Source: Nansenia antarctica
Taxonomy: Eukaryota > Chordata > Actinopteri > Argentiniformes > Microstomatidae
NCBI GenBank assembly: GCA_963989245.1
Contig: OZ022354.1
Coordinates: forward strand, 1,144,501 to 1,208,500
DNA: 64,000 bases
Reading direction: 5' to 3'
This document shows, piece by piece, positions 41,436 through 53,000 of this stretch. How positions within the stretch are numbered: position 1 is the stretch's first letter; every line of letters starts with the position of its first letter. Below the pieces are notes generated by a model. It was not told the DNA's origin, ran no database searches, and saw only the letters and a program-made list of their open reading frames with translations. The translations under genes were made by a program, and so were the position numbers.

Positions 41436-41943
41436 GTACATCGCTAGTAATGTCTAACTGAGTTCTTGCTTTTGACACCCCTTCGATTCTGCGACTGGTT
41501 TATGGTCTCACCAGCGGGCTACACTTTTAAAAAGGGTCCTATAATTGATTAGCCATTTGTATGAGAAGATAAATAGAATAAAACCTGAAGGCACTAAAAC
41601 TAGAAACCAGACAGCAAAGGCCCTTGCACACCAATACGTTTTTTTCGCATGCATATTTTTTAATCCGTCATCCGAAAAAAAACGTTACGCACAGAGACCT
41701 CACTGACCTTTGCGTTTTATTAGAGTCCGATGCATTTATTTGTTATATTGACTTTGCGAAATTTCGCAATATTCTAAAATATTCGCAATATTCTACATTC
41801 TAAATGCTTGATTTAGCAAAAGGTACAAACAAGTGAGAGCAATAGCCTATAACTAAAACCAAATGGTAGACCACATCAGTAGAATGTATTATAAGTAGAA
41901 AAGTACAAGCTTTATTTCTTTTAACAAAGTGTGGTGTGCATCT
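41436..41943. other. Intergenic, nothing recognised
   Basis: No supported frame, RNA gene or repeat structure. Confidence 0.45.
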
Positions 41944-42425
41944 CCAGGGGGGTATTCCACGAAGCTCGATAAAGTTCTAAGCCTCGATAAAGTTCTAAGC
42001 CTCGAAAATGTTAGCTTGCGTTCGGTGCCATCAATGTGGCTCAAATAATTCGCTGCTTGGTTGAGCTCCTTCTGAGTCAGATATAATTAGCCTGCTCCCG
42101 ACCAGGCTAAAACACAGGCTATAGTCATCCGTGCGTCAAAAAAGGCTCACAGGCGGAAACTAAACCCCGAACGACAGTTCCTCATGTGTCTTTTAGGAAA
42201 TATTAGTTCCCACTTCACACGAGATAGATAGATTAGATAGTTTGACTGTGTGATAGATAGATAATTTGATATTTTGAAAGTGTGATCGATCGATAGATAG
42301 TTTGATTGTGTGATAGATAACTTGATATTTTGAAAGTGTGATAGATAGATCGATAGATCAATAAAGAAAAGAGTGTAAAAAAAAAAGTAATTGTCTCAAC
42401 TTGCATTGCTGTCATCACAGTGGTC

Positions 42426-42496
42426 TAGCTGGCATAGTGGTTAAGGCAGCCGACTCGAGTTCCAAAGGTTGCGAGTTCGAGACTTGACTAAGTCAT
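42426..42496 (+). ncRNA. tRNA-like segment, Pol III signals
   Basis: Box A-like TGGCATAGTGG and box B-like GAGTTCGAGAC lie at tRNA spacing, with a possible 7-bp acceptor (GGTCTAG with CTAAGTC, one mismatch and two wobbles) and a T19 tract (Pol III stop) just after. The anticodon stem does not fold well, so this is a tRNA-derived sequence rather than a clear functional tRNA. Confidence 0.4.
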
Positions 42497-42661
42497 TCTT
42501 TTTTTTTTTTTTTTTACATTTAACCGAAGATTTCATGCAAAGGTTTCAAACACCATTGTAATCGTGTCAGTTCTTGTAAATTAACCTGCACCATAATTTT
42601 ATAGCCTACATACTTTTTTAGATGAGATTTTAGATTAGATTCAGACAACGAAATGCAGTAA

Positions 42662-42752
42662 AAAGTGCGTCTGAAGAGGGATTCGAACCACCGATATAAA
42701 ATGACGAATAAATCCTGTGGCAGCGGTCGATACCACTAGGCCATTGTGGCGA
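42662..42752 (-). ncRNA. tRNA-like pseudogene
   Basis: On the - strand: box A TGGCCTAGTGG and perfect box B GGTTCGAATCC, with a TTTTT stop soon after. The acceptor ends do not pair and the central region is too long, so a tRNA pseudogene or SINE head is likely. Confidence 0.4.
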
Positions 42753-43266
42753 TATGACGGTTTGTAGCCTGCTGCGGATATCACCACAGTAGTAATATTC
42801 ATTTATTAAAATATGAACATATAACAATAACTGGGGCTAGTATGACCAACGCATTTAATCGGTCAGCAATTTCTTGCCAAACCATTTCCCTCGCCTTGTT
42901 AATTGCGGCAGTATTGCACTATTTTACATCTTATTTTTCCGTCTTCATAAAAATCAATAATTCGTAATGCTGCGCAAATGTAGTACCCCTGCAGAGTGGA
43001 GTATCTTCATTTCGACAGATCGACTCTTCGGGGCTGCGTATGTCTGCGTGCACGCGCCCATATCGAAGATTTGTAAGCCTGTCTTCTGTGAACACTGATT
43101 ACACAAGGCTGATCCTCGTTCCAGGAATCACCTGAGGCTTGAATTCCAAACTCGAGTTGCCTGAGCGCCGCATTTATTTATATCGCAGCTATACTGATCC
43201 ACCTTTAGTGGAATGGCCCCCTGGCAGTGTGATATCTGTAAACATACTATCTGTAGACTCTCTGCT

Positions 43267-43355
43267 CAGGGTTGCCAGGTGGGATTGAGAATTTCCAACC
43301 TAACCAGTCTAAAAACGGCAAAATCCACCAAAAACCAGCCAATCTGGCAACCCTG
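43267..43355. mobile_element. 89-bp hAT-type MITE
   Basis: Ends CAGGGTTGCCAG and CTGGCAACCCTG, flanked by tctctgct and tctccgct, an 8-bp duplication with one mismatch. Confidence 0.75.
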
Positions 43356-43636
43356 TCTCCGCTGCATCAGAGTCTACTTGTTGCGCATAATAGGCCAGGG
43401 TTTGTCAAATCCTTTGTTGGACATCTCGTTTCTTAAGTCCTGGTATATTGTGGCATTTCTTTACTGTTTGCCATCTGGAATACCCAGGGAGACGCAGACA
43501 GCAGAAGTAGAATAGAATAGTAGAATAGAAAAAGAAACCTCTATAACCATGCTGAATGATGTACCTGTATGATGCACTGGCAGTCTATGACTGTGAACCT
43601 GGCCGGACCCTGCCCTTCTGCCTGAGTTTGAGTAGG

Positions 43637-43852
43637 ATGCTGCCCAAATGAATGTTATTGTTTAGTGATGCTGCCCAAATGAATGTTATTGTTTAGTGAT
43701 GCTGCCCAAATGAATGTTATTGTTTAGTGATGCTGCCCAAATGAATGTTATTGTTTAGTGATGCTGCCCAAATGAATGTTATTGTTTAGTGATGCTGCCC
43801 AAATGAATGTTATTGTTTAGTATGATGCCCAAATGAATGTTATTGTTTAGTG
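43637..43852 (+). repeat. 31-bp minisatellite
   Basis: Seven copies of tgctgcccaaatgaatgtta plus ttgtttagtga; the last ones vary slightly. Confidence 0.94.
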
Positions 43853-44190
43853 CCGGACGCTGTCGTGGTATTATATTGTGTGAATTATCATCTGTATGTT
43901 GTTTTTCTTTCACTCGACTAACCGCCGAGATAATACTTACATGTACTTCCGTAAGCATTACTCCAACTGTCCTGCAGTTCTAATTTGATGATGTGTCCCA
44001 GTCTATACCATGGGGGAGTGGTCAATAACAACTCTCAAAAGGCTTTTGACGGACGCTTGAATAAAGGCTGGCAGTCTTTAAGCCAACTGTTGTTGTGGAC
44101 TATATACTGGGGAAGTATTTGTTATTATTCAGTAGTAAAACAATAAATACAAATATCAGATTGATATCAATATCGCAGATACCTGAAGCC
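43853..44190. other. Intergenic, nothing recognised
   Basis: No frame or repeat recognised between the minisatellite and the MITE cluster. Confidence 0.4.
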
Positions 44191-44193
44191 CAG

Positions 44194-44985
44194 GGGCCTC
44201 ATTTATACAAAATTAAAAAAAGTACTTGAACATCATCTTTGACTTTCACGTAAGCACATTTTTCTAAACGGACGTAAGCATTATTTATAAAACGGGCTGC
44301 GCTTGTTTAAAGTTGCGTACGTGCTTCCTTCTATAAATACCAACGCAGGTAAAATGAACGCAGGTGAATGAGGTTTGTATTAACGCCCTGTGATAGCGGC
44401 TCAATTATAGCGGCTCAATTAAGACAAGTGCTATAATATAGGGTAGGCGTTCGTCTGGAAGCGGGAGAGGGCAGAGTAGGGTGGCTTCTCGGTAAGTTGC
44501 GTTTGTAACGTTTGATCATGACAGCTAACCAGGCACATGATTATACTCAGTACTCAAGTTGTAAAAGAAAATCAGGGGAGGTGATGGATTTTATCATATG
44601 AGGACAATTTTAGCATCCCCTCAGCATCAGTGACTTCAGTGTCAGTAAAAATGTCATTGCATGTGTGCGTGCCCCCTCGCACCTTGAAATAGCAGTAATA
44701 CCACGTTCATTGATAAATGACATGGGGGGATGGCCGTTTTAGAAGGGGGACGATTTTGACTGTTTTTATTTCAGGGGGATGCCATCCCCCCTCATCTCGA
44801 GTGCTGATTATACTGTAATAATATAATGGTCTTATTCTTATCAGGTGGTCTTATTCTTATATGACTGCGACCTCCCTTTGCGAACTCCCAGACACCGGAG
44901 AAACTCCAGTATAATATAGCGCGTGGCCGGGCAAGGTTCGTTGTGGAACGCACTAGGCATGTTGAACGGGAGATAGACAGCTCCG
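44194..44985 (-). mobile_element. Harbinger-like MITE, copy A (partial, inverted)
   Basis: Begins GGGCCTCATTTATACAA, preceded by CAG (44191-44193), and runs as the reverse of the right half of this MITE family (compare 54,600-55,047 and 39,455-40,041). It ends abruptly at a cagctccg junction where copy B starts. Confidence 0.7.
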
Positions 44986-45105
44986 GGGCCTCATTTATAG
45001 AACGTGCTTAGATACAATTTTGATCTTACCCGTGTCGTACGTAGAAAACCACGTCAACGTAGTGATTTATACAATTTCAACGTGAGTCGATTTGAACGTG
45101 GAAAC

Positions 45106-45474
45106 TGAAGAAATACGCTCCTCAATGTCAATCAAGTATTTAATGACAAAGATGAAGAAGCCCTGCAGTGATACAAAATAGAAGCATGAACTGAGACAGT
45201 ATGCTAACGCTCACATCTGAATATAATACACTAACGATAATATAACAATATATATATAATGTATAAAGTATAAGCAGGGTAAATGTATAATATGTAACTT
45301 AACCATAAACATTCGAATAACAGACTTACAGAAATTAGGTGGACAGCTTAATAGACAACCACCGTAACATGAACGTCTGAAACTAATCAACAAATAAAAT
45401 GGCCGACTCCTAAGTGAGCCGGACAGCATAACAAGCGAGATACTGCCACCTAGTGGACGGCGGTATACCCTTCA
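45106..45474 (-). repeat. 3' LTR of gypsy element 1
   Basis: 369 bp, TG...CA ends on the - strand (TGAAGGGTATACC ... TATTTCTTCA). Differs from the other LTR at a few sites, including a 2-bp AT repeat difference, gcaggg/gcatgg and cagaaatt/caggaatt, so the insertion is not brand new. Confidence 0.93.
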
Positions 45475-45519
45475 TCCCCCCCAGTCCGGAAAGCTATAAA
45501 CTGAAATAGGTAACCGGAC

Positions 45520-48500
45520 TCAGTCCCGCGTCCAACGGCCTGTTTCGGGCTCGTAGTGCTTGGGTGGCTCCCTTGTACGGCTAGGCCACGTAGGACGGGG
45601 CAGCAACAGTGGCGACTGCGACACTGGAAGCGAAGCGTTCGGGGTGGCATCAGCGGGGACAGGGTCGCCCTGGGACCCGAGGCCAGGGGCCGCCTCACCA
45701 GCAGGCGCCGGCAAGGAGGAGCCCAGAGCCGCGCCACAGGGTCCATCCGCCGGCTGCACCACCGGGCACGGTTGGACAGGTAGGGAGCGGTGTACCAGGG
45801 GCGTAGGTGGAGGGGACATAGCAGCTGGCTGCTGAGGAGCATATGGGGTGTAGCCATGGAGGAACCGCCGGTTGCGTAAAGTCAGGCGTCCAGACCCATC
45901 AACCTTAACCCGATACTGATCGTGATCACGTGACTCCACCACCACCCCTGACCTGTCCCACTTGTTAGGGTCAGGGCCCTGCTGATTCTGGAGGAACACC
46001 CTCTCACCAAGTGCCAGTGGGCGGAGTGGCCTCGAGTGAGCCTGCAGGGACTCGGTGGTACGGGACATCCGGGTCCGAAGGGCATCCTCCTTTGCCGCCC
46101 ATGCTTGGCGCCAGAGCGGTCGGATATGTGGGTTCGAGAACTTCTCAAGCCTGTTGACGAAGGAAAGCGAACCTCGAAGGGGGTGACCAAAGATAATCTG
46201 CGCCGGTGAGAGGTTGCAGTCGGGGTCAGGCGTGTTGCGTAACTGTATCATGGCACGCAGGAAGCGGTCATGATCGAGACTGCCAGTCGGGCCAGTGTTG
46301 GACATCAGGAGGCGCTTAGCAGACTTCACTGCAACTTCCGCTCTTCCGTTTGACTGTGGGAAAGCAACAGAGGACACACAGTGTTTGACGCCCCACAAGC
46401 GGAGGAAGTCCTGTGTCTGGCCTGCTGTGAACTCCGGACCACCGTCGCTCGAAAGTTCCACCGGCACGCCAAAAGAACCAAAGAACGCAGGGAGGTGGCG
46501 AACCAGCCCAGCTGAGCCTCCCATATCAGTGCCTGCTGTGGAGCATAGGACCTCCACCCAGCCCGATAGTCGATCTCCGATAACTAGGTAGTGACGACCT
46601 CCATAGTCAAAGAAGTCAGCAAACACCGCCTCGAATGGGGTGGACGGTGGTGAGGATGGTAGGGGGGGCGTGGCTGCTTGTGACGGAGCGTTCCGGTTAC
46701 AGTCCACACATCCGTACCTGGCAGCTCGGATGTCCTCTGACATACCTGGCCAGTAGACTATGGCACGGGCCTGTTGCCCCATCGCCGAGATCCCTTGGTG
46801 GGCGGCATGGAGGTGTCGAAGGACGCTGTCGCGGAGGGATGGGGGGACCATGACGCGGTCGTGATATAGCAGGATGCCGTCCTGTGCGTAAATGGACTCA
46901 CAGACTGGTGATAGACTCGACAGGTCGGGGTCGTTCATATCAACCCTGTCTCCATGTTCGATCAGGTGCAGAAGGTGGCTGAGGCATGCGTCACCTGCTG
47001 TTTCTCGTGCAAGGAGGGTCCAAGAGACGGCTCCGAACTCTTGTGCATCAGCGTGGATGGAAGCCATAAGTGCTGAAACCACGGCGTCAGGCACGCCCGG
47101 CAATCCCAGTGAGAGGCCGTTCGCTGAGCCTGATGGAGACGGATGTCTTGAGGTTGCGTCAGCGGCATAGTTGCTCTTTCCAGGCAGGTGCACAATGTCG
47201 AAGTGCCATGGGAGGGTACGCTGCTTGAGTCTAAACAGGCGTGAGTTTGTTATCTCATCTAGCGTACGGTCGCCAAAGATCTTCACCAGGGGCTTATGGT
47301 CGGTAACTACGACGAGGTTGTCGCTCCCCTGTGTGAAGTACTGTGCTTGCTCCAGACCCCAGGCCACGGCTAGGGCCTCTCCTTCGATGGCCGCATAGCG
47401 CTGTTCGGCCGGGGACAGGAAGCGTGAACCAGCGAGGGTGATCCTCCATCCTCCCGGGCAGCAGTCTGGTATGCCCGAGGCGCAGCTACAATGTTGTTGG
47501 AGCAGGAAGTAACCAATACCGCGCTTGGACCAGTCAGGGCGGAGGCAGGTGCGCTTCTGCATGTCGTAGATCTCCACGCCCTCACGGATGGCTTCAACAA
47601 TAGCACGTTTGGACGTTTGAAAGGCTTCCTCCAGTTCGGGTGACCATGAGAATTTACAGCGTGGGCTGAGGAATGGCTTGAATGGAGCCATCGTGTCGCG
47701 CAGCTGGGCATAGTTCGACACCTGGTTGACAAGGCCGAACCAGCTCCTGACATCCGTCGTGGAGTCCGGGGTGGGGAAGTCTCGGATAGCGTCCAAGTAC
47801 TTGGGGAGTGGCTCGATAGTAGTGTCCGACACCCTGAAGCCAGCGAACTCGACGTTCCTCTCCGCAAACTGAAACTTGTCCGGGTTCAACACGATGCCTG
47901 CCCGGCCGACACGAGTAAGGAAGTCGATGGTCCTCCACCAGTGCTGCTCCAGGTCGGTGTCATAGTGGATGGTGTCATCCACACAACGTTCCTTACGCTC
48001 ATAGTCCGAGAGGACCGCATCGAAACGGCGGTTGTAGCCATCCCCCGACGATAGGAAACCTTGTGGCGCCCTGGTGTAACGCCAGCGGCCAAAGGGCGTG
48101 ATGAATGTGGTCAGATGACGATCCGATTCACGCAGGGGCACACTGTGGTAGCCATTCCAGGCGTCCGTGACAGTCTTCCAGGTGTCCTTTGGGATACGAC
48201 GTGCGAGGTGGAATGGGGACTCGGTGGCGAAAGTCTCACGTAGGCAGAACTTGTTGAGAGGTGAGAGGTCCACGGTCCTGCGGGGGGAGCCATTGTGTTT
48301 CCGAGTGACCACCATACGATGGCACCATGTCACTGGTTCGCCGTATGGCACACGTTCAATGACACCAAGGGCCTCATCCCGGAGAAGGTCATCGTGGACT
48401 CTCTGCTGCCAGTGTAGAGGCACAACGGCCACGGTGTGGCATGCTCTTGGCGTGGCTGCGGGGTCCACATGCATTTCAATGGGTGGCCCTTCCATGCACG

Positions 48501-49179
48501 GCAGCGCCCGATGAGGGCAAGTGTTGAATGTGGATGAGGCGTATCTCCCGAATAGCCAATCCTTCATCCGGCTGTTGTTCTCTGGTGTGACAGGGAAAGG
48601 TAGCGCCGTAGGGCGTTCCGGAGGGACCGTACGCTGGGGACATGAGCACTGGGCGCTGTGGGGGTTACTCGGGTCGCCGCAGCCGCCGTTGGTGGACCTC
48701 GTAGCATTGACGGACAGGGGCTGGTTTGGCGTGTAAGACCCACGCTTGTAGTTGGGCCCCCCTACGATGTCACCTGATGGGAAGTCCATAGACAAGAGGC
48801 CGAGGTTGAGCAGCGACTCGTAGGATAGGTACATGGCCCGGACTGAGCTGCTCACGTACACCATGGAGCGGCAGGACGCCACTCCACCGCTGCTGGAGGC
48901 TGTCGAGAGTCTAGCGAAGAATGCGCCTTCGACAGCTATGGGGGAGCGGTTGGCGGCCGACATGCTGAGATGGACGGGACGCAGGTCGTCACGTGAGAAT
49001 CCGCAGGCAATGAACTCCTCTAGGGACCAAAGGTCCGACTGTGCACCAGTGTCCGCGATGGCGGATACCCTCGCACCGTTGACCGAGCCACGGTCGCCGG
49101 TGCCTGCACTCGGTCCGACAGGCATGTCAACCAAGTGATCAGCGCTCGGGGATGGTCTCTCAGCCTGGCCCTTCTCCAT
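45520..49179 (-). CDS. Pol polyprotein of gypsy element 1 (1219 aa)
   Basis: Protease with ADTGAQ at residues 43-48; reverse transcriptase with the metal-binding box as CVDDT near residue 400 (a C where most gypsy elements have Y or F); RNase H from about 530 (RPDWSKRGIGYFL) to VTDHKPLVKIFG near 640; integrase zinc-binding HLHAAHQG...CVDC near 800-845 and catalytic core with SSDGGPEF near 915 and QSNGRAEVAVKS. The frame is uninterrupted. Host neighbours are other repeats only. Resembles the proteins often labelled K02A2.6-like. Confidence 0.92.
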   Translation of the reverse strand: MEKGQAERPSPSADHLVDMPVGPSAGTGDRGSVNGARVSAIADTGAQSDLWSLEEFIACGFSRDDLRPVHLSMSAANRSPIAVEGAFFARLSTASSSGGVASCRSMVYVSSSVRAMYLSYESLLNLGLLSMDFPSGDIVGGPNYKRGSYTPNQPLSVNATRSTNGGCGDPSNPHSAQCSCPQRTVPPERPTALPFPVTPENNSRMKDWLFGRYASSTFNTCPHRALPCMEGPPIEMHVDPAATPRACHTVAVVPLHWQQRVHDDLLRDEALGVIERVPYGEPVTWCHRMVVTRKHNGSPRRTVDLSPLNKFCLRETFATESPFHLARRIPKDTWKTVTDAWNGYHSVPLRESDRHLTTFITPFGRWRYTRAPQGFLSSGDGYNRRFDAVLSDYERKERCVDDTIHYDTDLEQHWWRTIDFLTRVGRAGIVLNPDKFQFAERNVEFAGFRVSDTTIEPLPKYLDAIRDFPTPDSTTDVRSWFGLVNQVSNYAQLRDTMAPFKPFLSPRCKFSWSPELEEAFQTSKRAIVEAIREGVEIYDMQKRTCLRPDWSKRGIGYFLLQQHCSCASGIPDCCPGGWRITLAGSRFLSPAEQRYAAIEGEALAVAWGLEQAQYFTQGSDNLVVVTDHKPLVKIFGDRTLDEITNSRLFRLKQRTLPWHFDIVHLPGKSNYAADATSRHPSPSGSANGLSLGLPGVPDAVVSALMASIHADAQEFGAVSWTLLARETAGDACLSHLLHLIEHGDRVDMNDPDLSSLSPVCESIYAQDGILLYHDRVMVPPSLRDSVLRHLHAAHQGISAMGQQARAIVYWPGMSEDIRAARYGCVDCNRNAPSQAATPPLPSSPPSTPFEAVFADFFDYGGRHYLVIGDRLSGWVEVLCSTAGTDMGGSAGLVRHLPAFFGSFGVPVELSSDGGPEFTAGQTQDFLRLWGVKHCVSSVAFPQSNGRAEVAVKSAKRLLMSNTGPTGSLDHDRFLRAMIQLRNTPDPDCNLSPAQIIFGHPLRGSLSFVNRLEKFSNPHIRPLWRQAWAAKEDALRTRMSRTTESLQAHSRPLRPLALGERVFLQNQQGPDPNKWDRSGVVVESRDHDQYRVKVDGSGRLTLRNRRFLHGYTPYAPQQPAAMSPPPTPLVHRSLPVQPCPVVQPADGPCGAALGSSLPAPAGEAAPGLGSQGDPVPADATPNASLPVSQSPLLLPRPTWPSRTREPPKHYEPETGRWTRD

Positions 49180-49819
49180 TCGCCCTAGGAGAAAATGTGG
49201 TGCTCAAGTCTGATGGGCGTGGGGGCGTGGCGTTGGTGGTGACTCCCACGACGTCGGCCAGGGCGGGCATCAGACTGAACCGACGAAATCTGGGAGATCG
49301 GTTCTGACTCCACGGCGGCCTGTTGACTGCTGGCAGATGGCTGCGGTCGCCCCTTGCGTCGGCGGGCCCTATAACAGTCGATACAAAGCTGGTGGGGCTT
49401 GGTATTCCATCCGCGAGATCCCTCTGTGAAGACATTAAAGGTTCTCTTACACTCTGGGCATGGGACTCGTTTCGCCACGTCGGTTCGGAAGCGGCGTTGG
49501 GGTTGACTTTCAACAGGCTGTCACCAAGTTCCGGCCCAGCGCACTGAAACAACTGGAAAGGGGCCTCGGCGGCTCCTATGCCTGAGCCAGTGCAGAAGAC
49601 GTCCCAACGACGGATGAACACGTTCCATTCCTCAATTGATACGCCTACGTCGACTTTAGGCCGATCCAGTTTCGGGCCTCGGGGGGACGGCGAGGCTGTG
49701 ACAGGCGATGTGCTTTGATGGGCAAATCCATGATTAGTCAACAGGGCAATGGCGAGTGCTTCAGACACGTCTTCAGTTCCGAAAGCGCAGCCAGGGACGG
49801 AGCATACAACGACGACCAT
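49160..49819 (-). pseudogene. Gag region of gypsy element 1, frame-broken
   Basis: The frame opens MVVVVCSVPGCAFGTEDVSE 18 nt inside the LTR and stays Gag-like through SIEEWNVFIRRWDVFCTGSG to KVNPNAASEPT. After that the reading continues only in another frame (49,185-49,478), which holds a CPECKRTF...CIDC zinc-finger-like motif. An internal deletion that also shifts frame explains both; a good part of the usual Gag body is missing. Confidence 0.75.
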
Positions 49820-50018
49820 GGCTGCCTGGCTTCTTCATGAAGAAATACGCTCCTCAATGTCAATCAAGTATTTAATGACAAAGATGAAGAAGCCCTGCAG
49901 TGATACAAAATAGAAGCATGAACTGAGACAGTATGCTAACGCTCACATCTGAATATAATACACTAACGATAATATAACAATATATATATATAATGTATAA
50001 AGTATAAGCATGGTAAAA

Positions 50019-53000
50019 AAAAAAAATCTTCTCCTACAAGATGGCAGCGCGCTCGCACGTGAGGCTCGGAGTGGCTCCGACGCTGGTGCTTCTTAGTGTT
50101 TTTAAGTACATTTGTATGTACATTTTTATTTTAGTACTTATAGGGAACTGTTGTGTAAATAGTACCTACAGCAGACTAGACTTACTAGAAGTTGGTGCGC
50201 AAAACGAGAGGACTGTAACAACGGAATTCTTGGAACAACAGAACATTCCACTCAACATTTCTCGCTTACCGAGAGAACAATGGTTCACAATCCCAACTCT
50301 GAGACGCAAGCGACGGCGTCGAGATAGTAAGCAACGCCGAGGCTGCTAGCTAGGCTGAAGAGAAGCCCGGACAAGCCAGCTTTGCCGAGTATCTTCCTCT
50401 CCAACGTCAGGTCTCTGGCTAACAAGATGGACGAACTGAGACTGCAGGTAGCTTCCAATAACACCGTGGGGGACAGCTGTGTGATTATTCTCACAGAGAC
50501 CTGGCTCAACGACTCCATCCTCGACTCGGCCGTCGGGCTAGAAGGCCGTACTTTACACAGAGCGGACCGGACTTTGCTTAGTGAGAAGACGCGCGGAGGC
50601 GGCCTCATTATATCTACGAAGGACAGCTGGTGCTTAAACACGAAAACTGTAAGTAGCCACTGCTCCCCAGACCTGGAATACTTGACTGTTAAATGCCGAC
50701 CCACATACCTCCCGAGGGAATTTAACGCAGTGTACATAACATCTGTTTACATTGCGCCAAACGCGGATGGTAGCTTAGCATTGGCGCGGCTACATGACGT
50801 CATCAGTGGTGAACAAAGCGCGGACCCACAGGCAGTCCATATTATCGCCGGAGACTTTAATCATGCTGACCTGAAGGTAGTACTACCCAAGTTCTATCAG
50901 CATGTTAAATGTGCAACAACAGGAGAAAAAACACTGGATAAGGTATACACCAACATCAAGCTTGCTTACAAGGCTAGACCGCTAGCTCATCTAGGCATGT
51001 CTGACCATGTGTCAATCCTCCTGATCCCAGCCTACACTACCATGAGGAAAAGTGCTCCCATCACCACTAAGACTGTCAGAACCTGGCCAGCAGGGTCCGC
51101 TCCACTGCAGATCTGCCTAAATGACACCTCATGGCAGGAATATGAGCATGAGGACCTGGAACAGTTCACGTCGTCGGTTCTGAACCACATAGTGAACTGC
51201 ACCAACTCAGTCACCGTGGACAAACGGGTCCGGGTCTACTCCAACACGAAGCCATGGATGACTGGGAAGGTCCAAAAACTGATCAATGAGAGGGACAACG
51301 CATTCGCAGGGAGGGGCACACTGCTGTACAGCACCACCAGGGCTAACCTAAAGCGCGGCATCCGGGAGGCCAAGGCAGACCACAGAGAGAAGATTGAGGA
51401 ATGCTTCCTGAGCAACGACTCCAGGCGGGTGTGGCAGGGGGTTCAGCACATGACAAACTTCAGAGCCAACAGGCTCACAGCCGCAGAGGACGACCCCCTG
51501 CTGGCGGAAAAGCTGAACTCCTTCTACGCCCGGTTCGACGAGGGGCGAACGGAGGTAACCACAACACAAACACCACTCGCTCCAGCTCTCAGCAGCCTCA
51601 CCCTCACAGAGCATGAAGTGAGACGCGTGCTGAAGGCGGTGGACCCCAGGAAAGCCTCAGGGCCGGATGGCGTCCTGGGACGGGTGCTGAGGGACTGCGC
51701 CGACCAGCTGGCCGGGGTTTTCACCAACATCTTCAACCAGTCCCTGTCCCAGGCCACCATCCCACCCTGCCTGAAAACCTCAACTATCATCCCAGTCCCG
51801 AAGAAAAGCACGGTGAGCTGCCTAAACGACTACCGCCCGGTGGCACTCACACCAATCATCATGAAGTGCTTCGACAAACTAGTCCGGGCCCACATAGTCA
51901 CACGCCTCCCGCCCAACCTGGATCCATACCAGTTCGCCTACAGAGCCCACAGGTCCACAGAGGACGCCATCGCGACGACTCTCCACTCCACTCTATCCCA
52001 CCTGGAGAGGGGAAACAGCTACGCGAGACTGCTCTTTGTGGACTTCAGCTCTGCCTTCAACACCATCCTTAGTGACCAAACTACTAGACCTGGGACTATC
52101 ACACTCTATATGTGCATGGATCAAGGACTTCCTGTCTGACCGCCCCCAGAGGATGGGGGTGGGCTCCCACACCTCCACAGCCCTCAGACTCAGCACTGGG
52201 TCCCCCCAGGGCTGCGTGCTAAGCCCCATCCTCTACAACCTCTACACCTACGACTTCACCCCCGTCCACCCCAGCAACTCCATCGTAAAGTTTGCAGACG
52301 ACACCACCGTGGTGGGCTGCATCTCGGGGGGGGGATGAGGCGGCGTACAGGGATGAGGTGGAGCAGCTGGGCAAGCTGTGCAAGGTTAACAACCTGCTGC
52401 TGAACCAGTCAAAGACCCAGGAAATCATCGTGGACTTCAGGAGGAAAAAATCTGAGGTCCAGCCCCTGCTCGTCGATGGAGGGAGCGTGGAGAGAGTCTC
52501 AACCCTCCGATTCTTGGGGGTGCACATACAGGATGACCTGTCCTGGAAGACCAACACAGCAGCCATCATCAAGAAGGCACAACAGCGGCTCTACTTCCTG
52601 AGAGTCCTCAGGAAAAACCACATCGGACAGGAGATGCTTGTGACCTTCTACCGCTGCGCAGTGGAGAGCATCCTCACCTACTGCATCTGCGTGTGGTTCT
52701 CCAGCTGCACAGCCGCAGAGAGGAAAGCGCTACAGAGAGTCGTGAGATCGGCCCAGAAGATCACCGGCGCCCCCCTCCCCTCTCTGGAAGAGCTGTACAA
52801 CACACGCTGCCTCAGGAAGGCCTCCAAGATCTCCAGAGACCCATCCCACCCTGGGAACGAACACTTTGCTCGGCTGCCCTCGGACAGGCGGTTCAGGACC
52901 ATGTTCGCAAGGACAAACAGACTGAAGCTCAGCTTCTACCCCAGGGCCATTCAGGCCCTGAACACAGGAAAGACCTAGGTTCTAGGCCCTGGACAATCTA

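Larger units (their letters stand above)
41944..43224. mobile_element. TIR element carrying two tRNA-like modules
   Basis: Ends CCAGGGGGGTATTCCAC and (inverted) CCAGGGGGCCATTCCAC match at 15 of 17 positions. 1,281 bp without a transposase frame. It contains a direct duplication (tcgataaagttctaagcc), a gatagata-type microsatellite at about 42,225-42,365 and two tRNA-like segments in opposite orientation. Target duplication not resolved; superfamily unknown. Confidence 0.6.

Noticed and set aside
42426..42752. Two functional tRNA genes
   Set aside because: Promoter boxes are present but acceptor and anticodon stems do not fold as proper tRNAs, so I list them only as tRNA-like.
45450..48514. 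Several frames of 70-165 aa on either strand within the gypsy pol gene
   Set aside because: They are GC-rich shadows of the 1,219-codon Pol frame. The same applies within the gypsy gene at 56.3-60.4 kb and the L2 copies.
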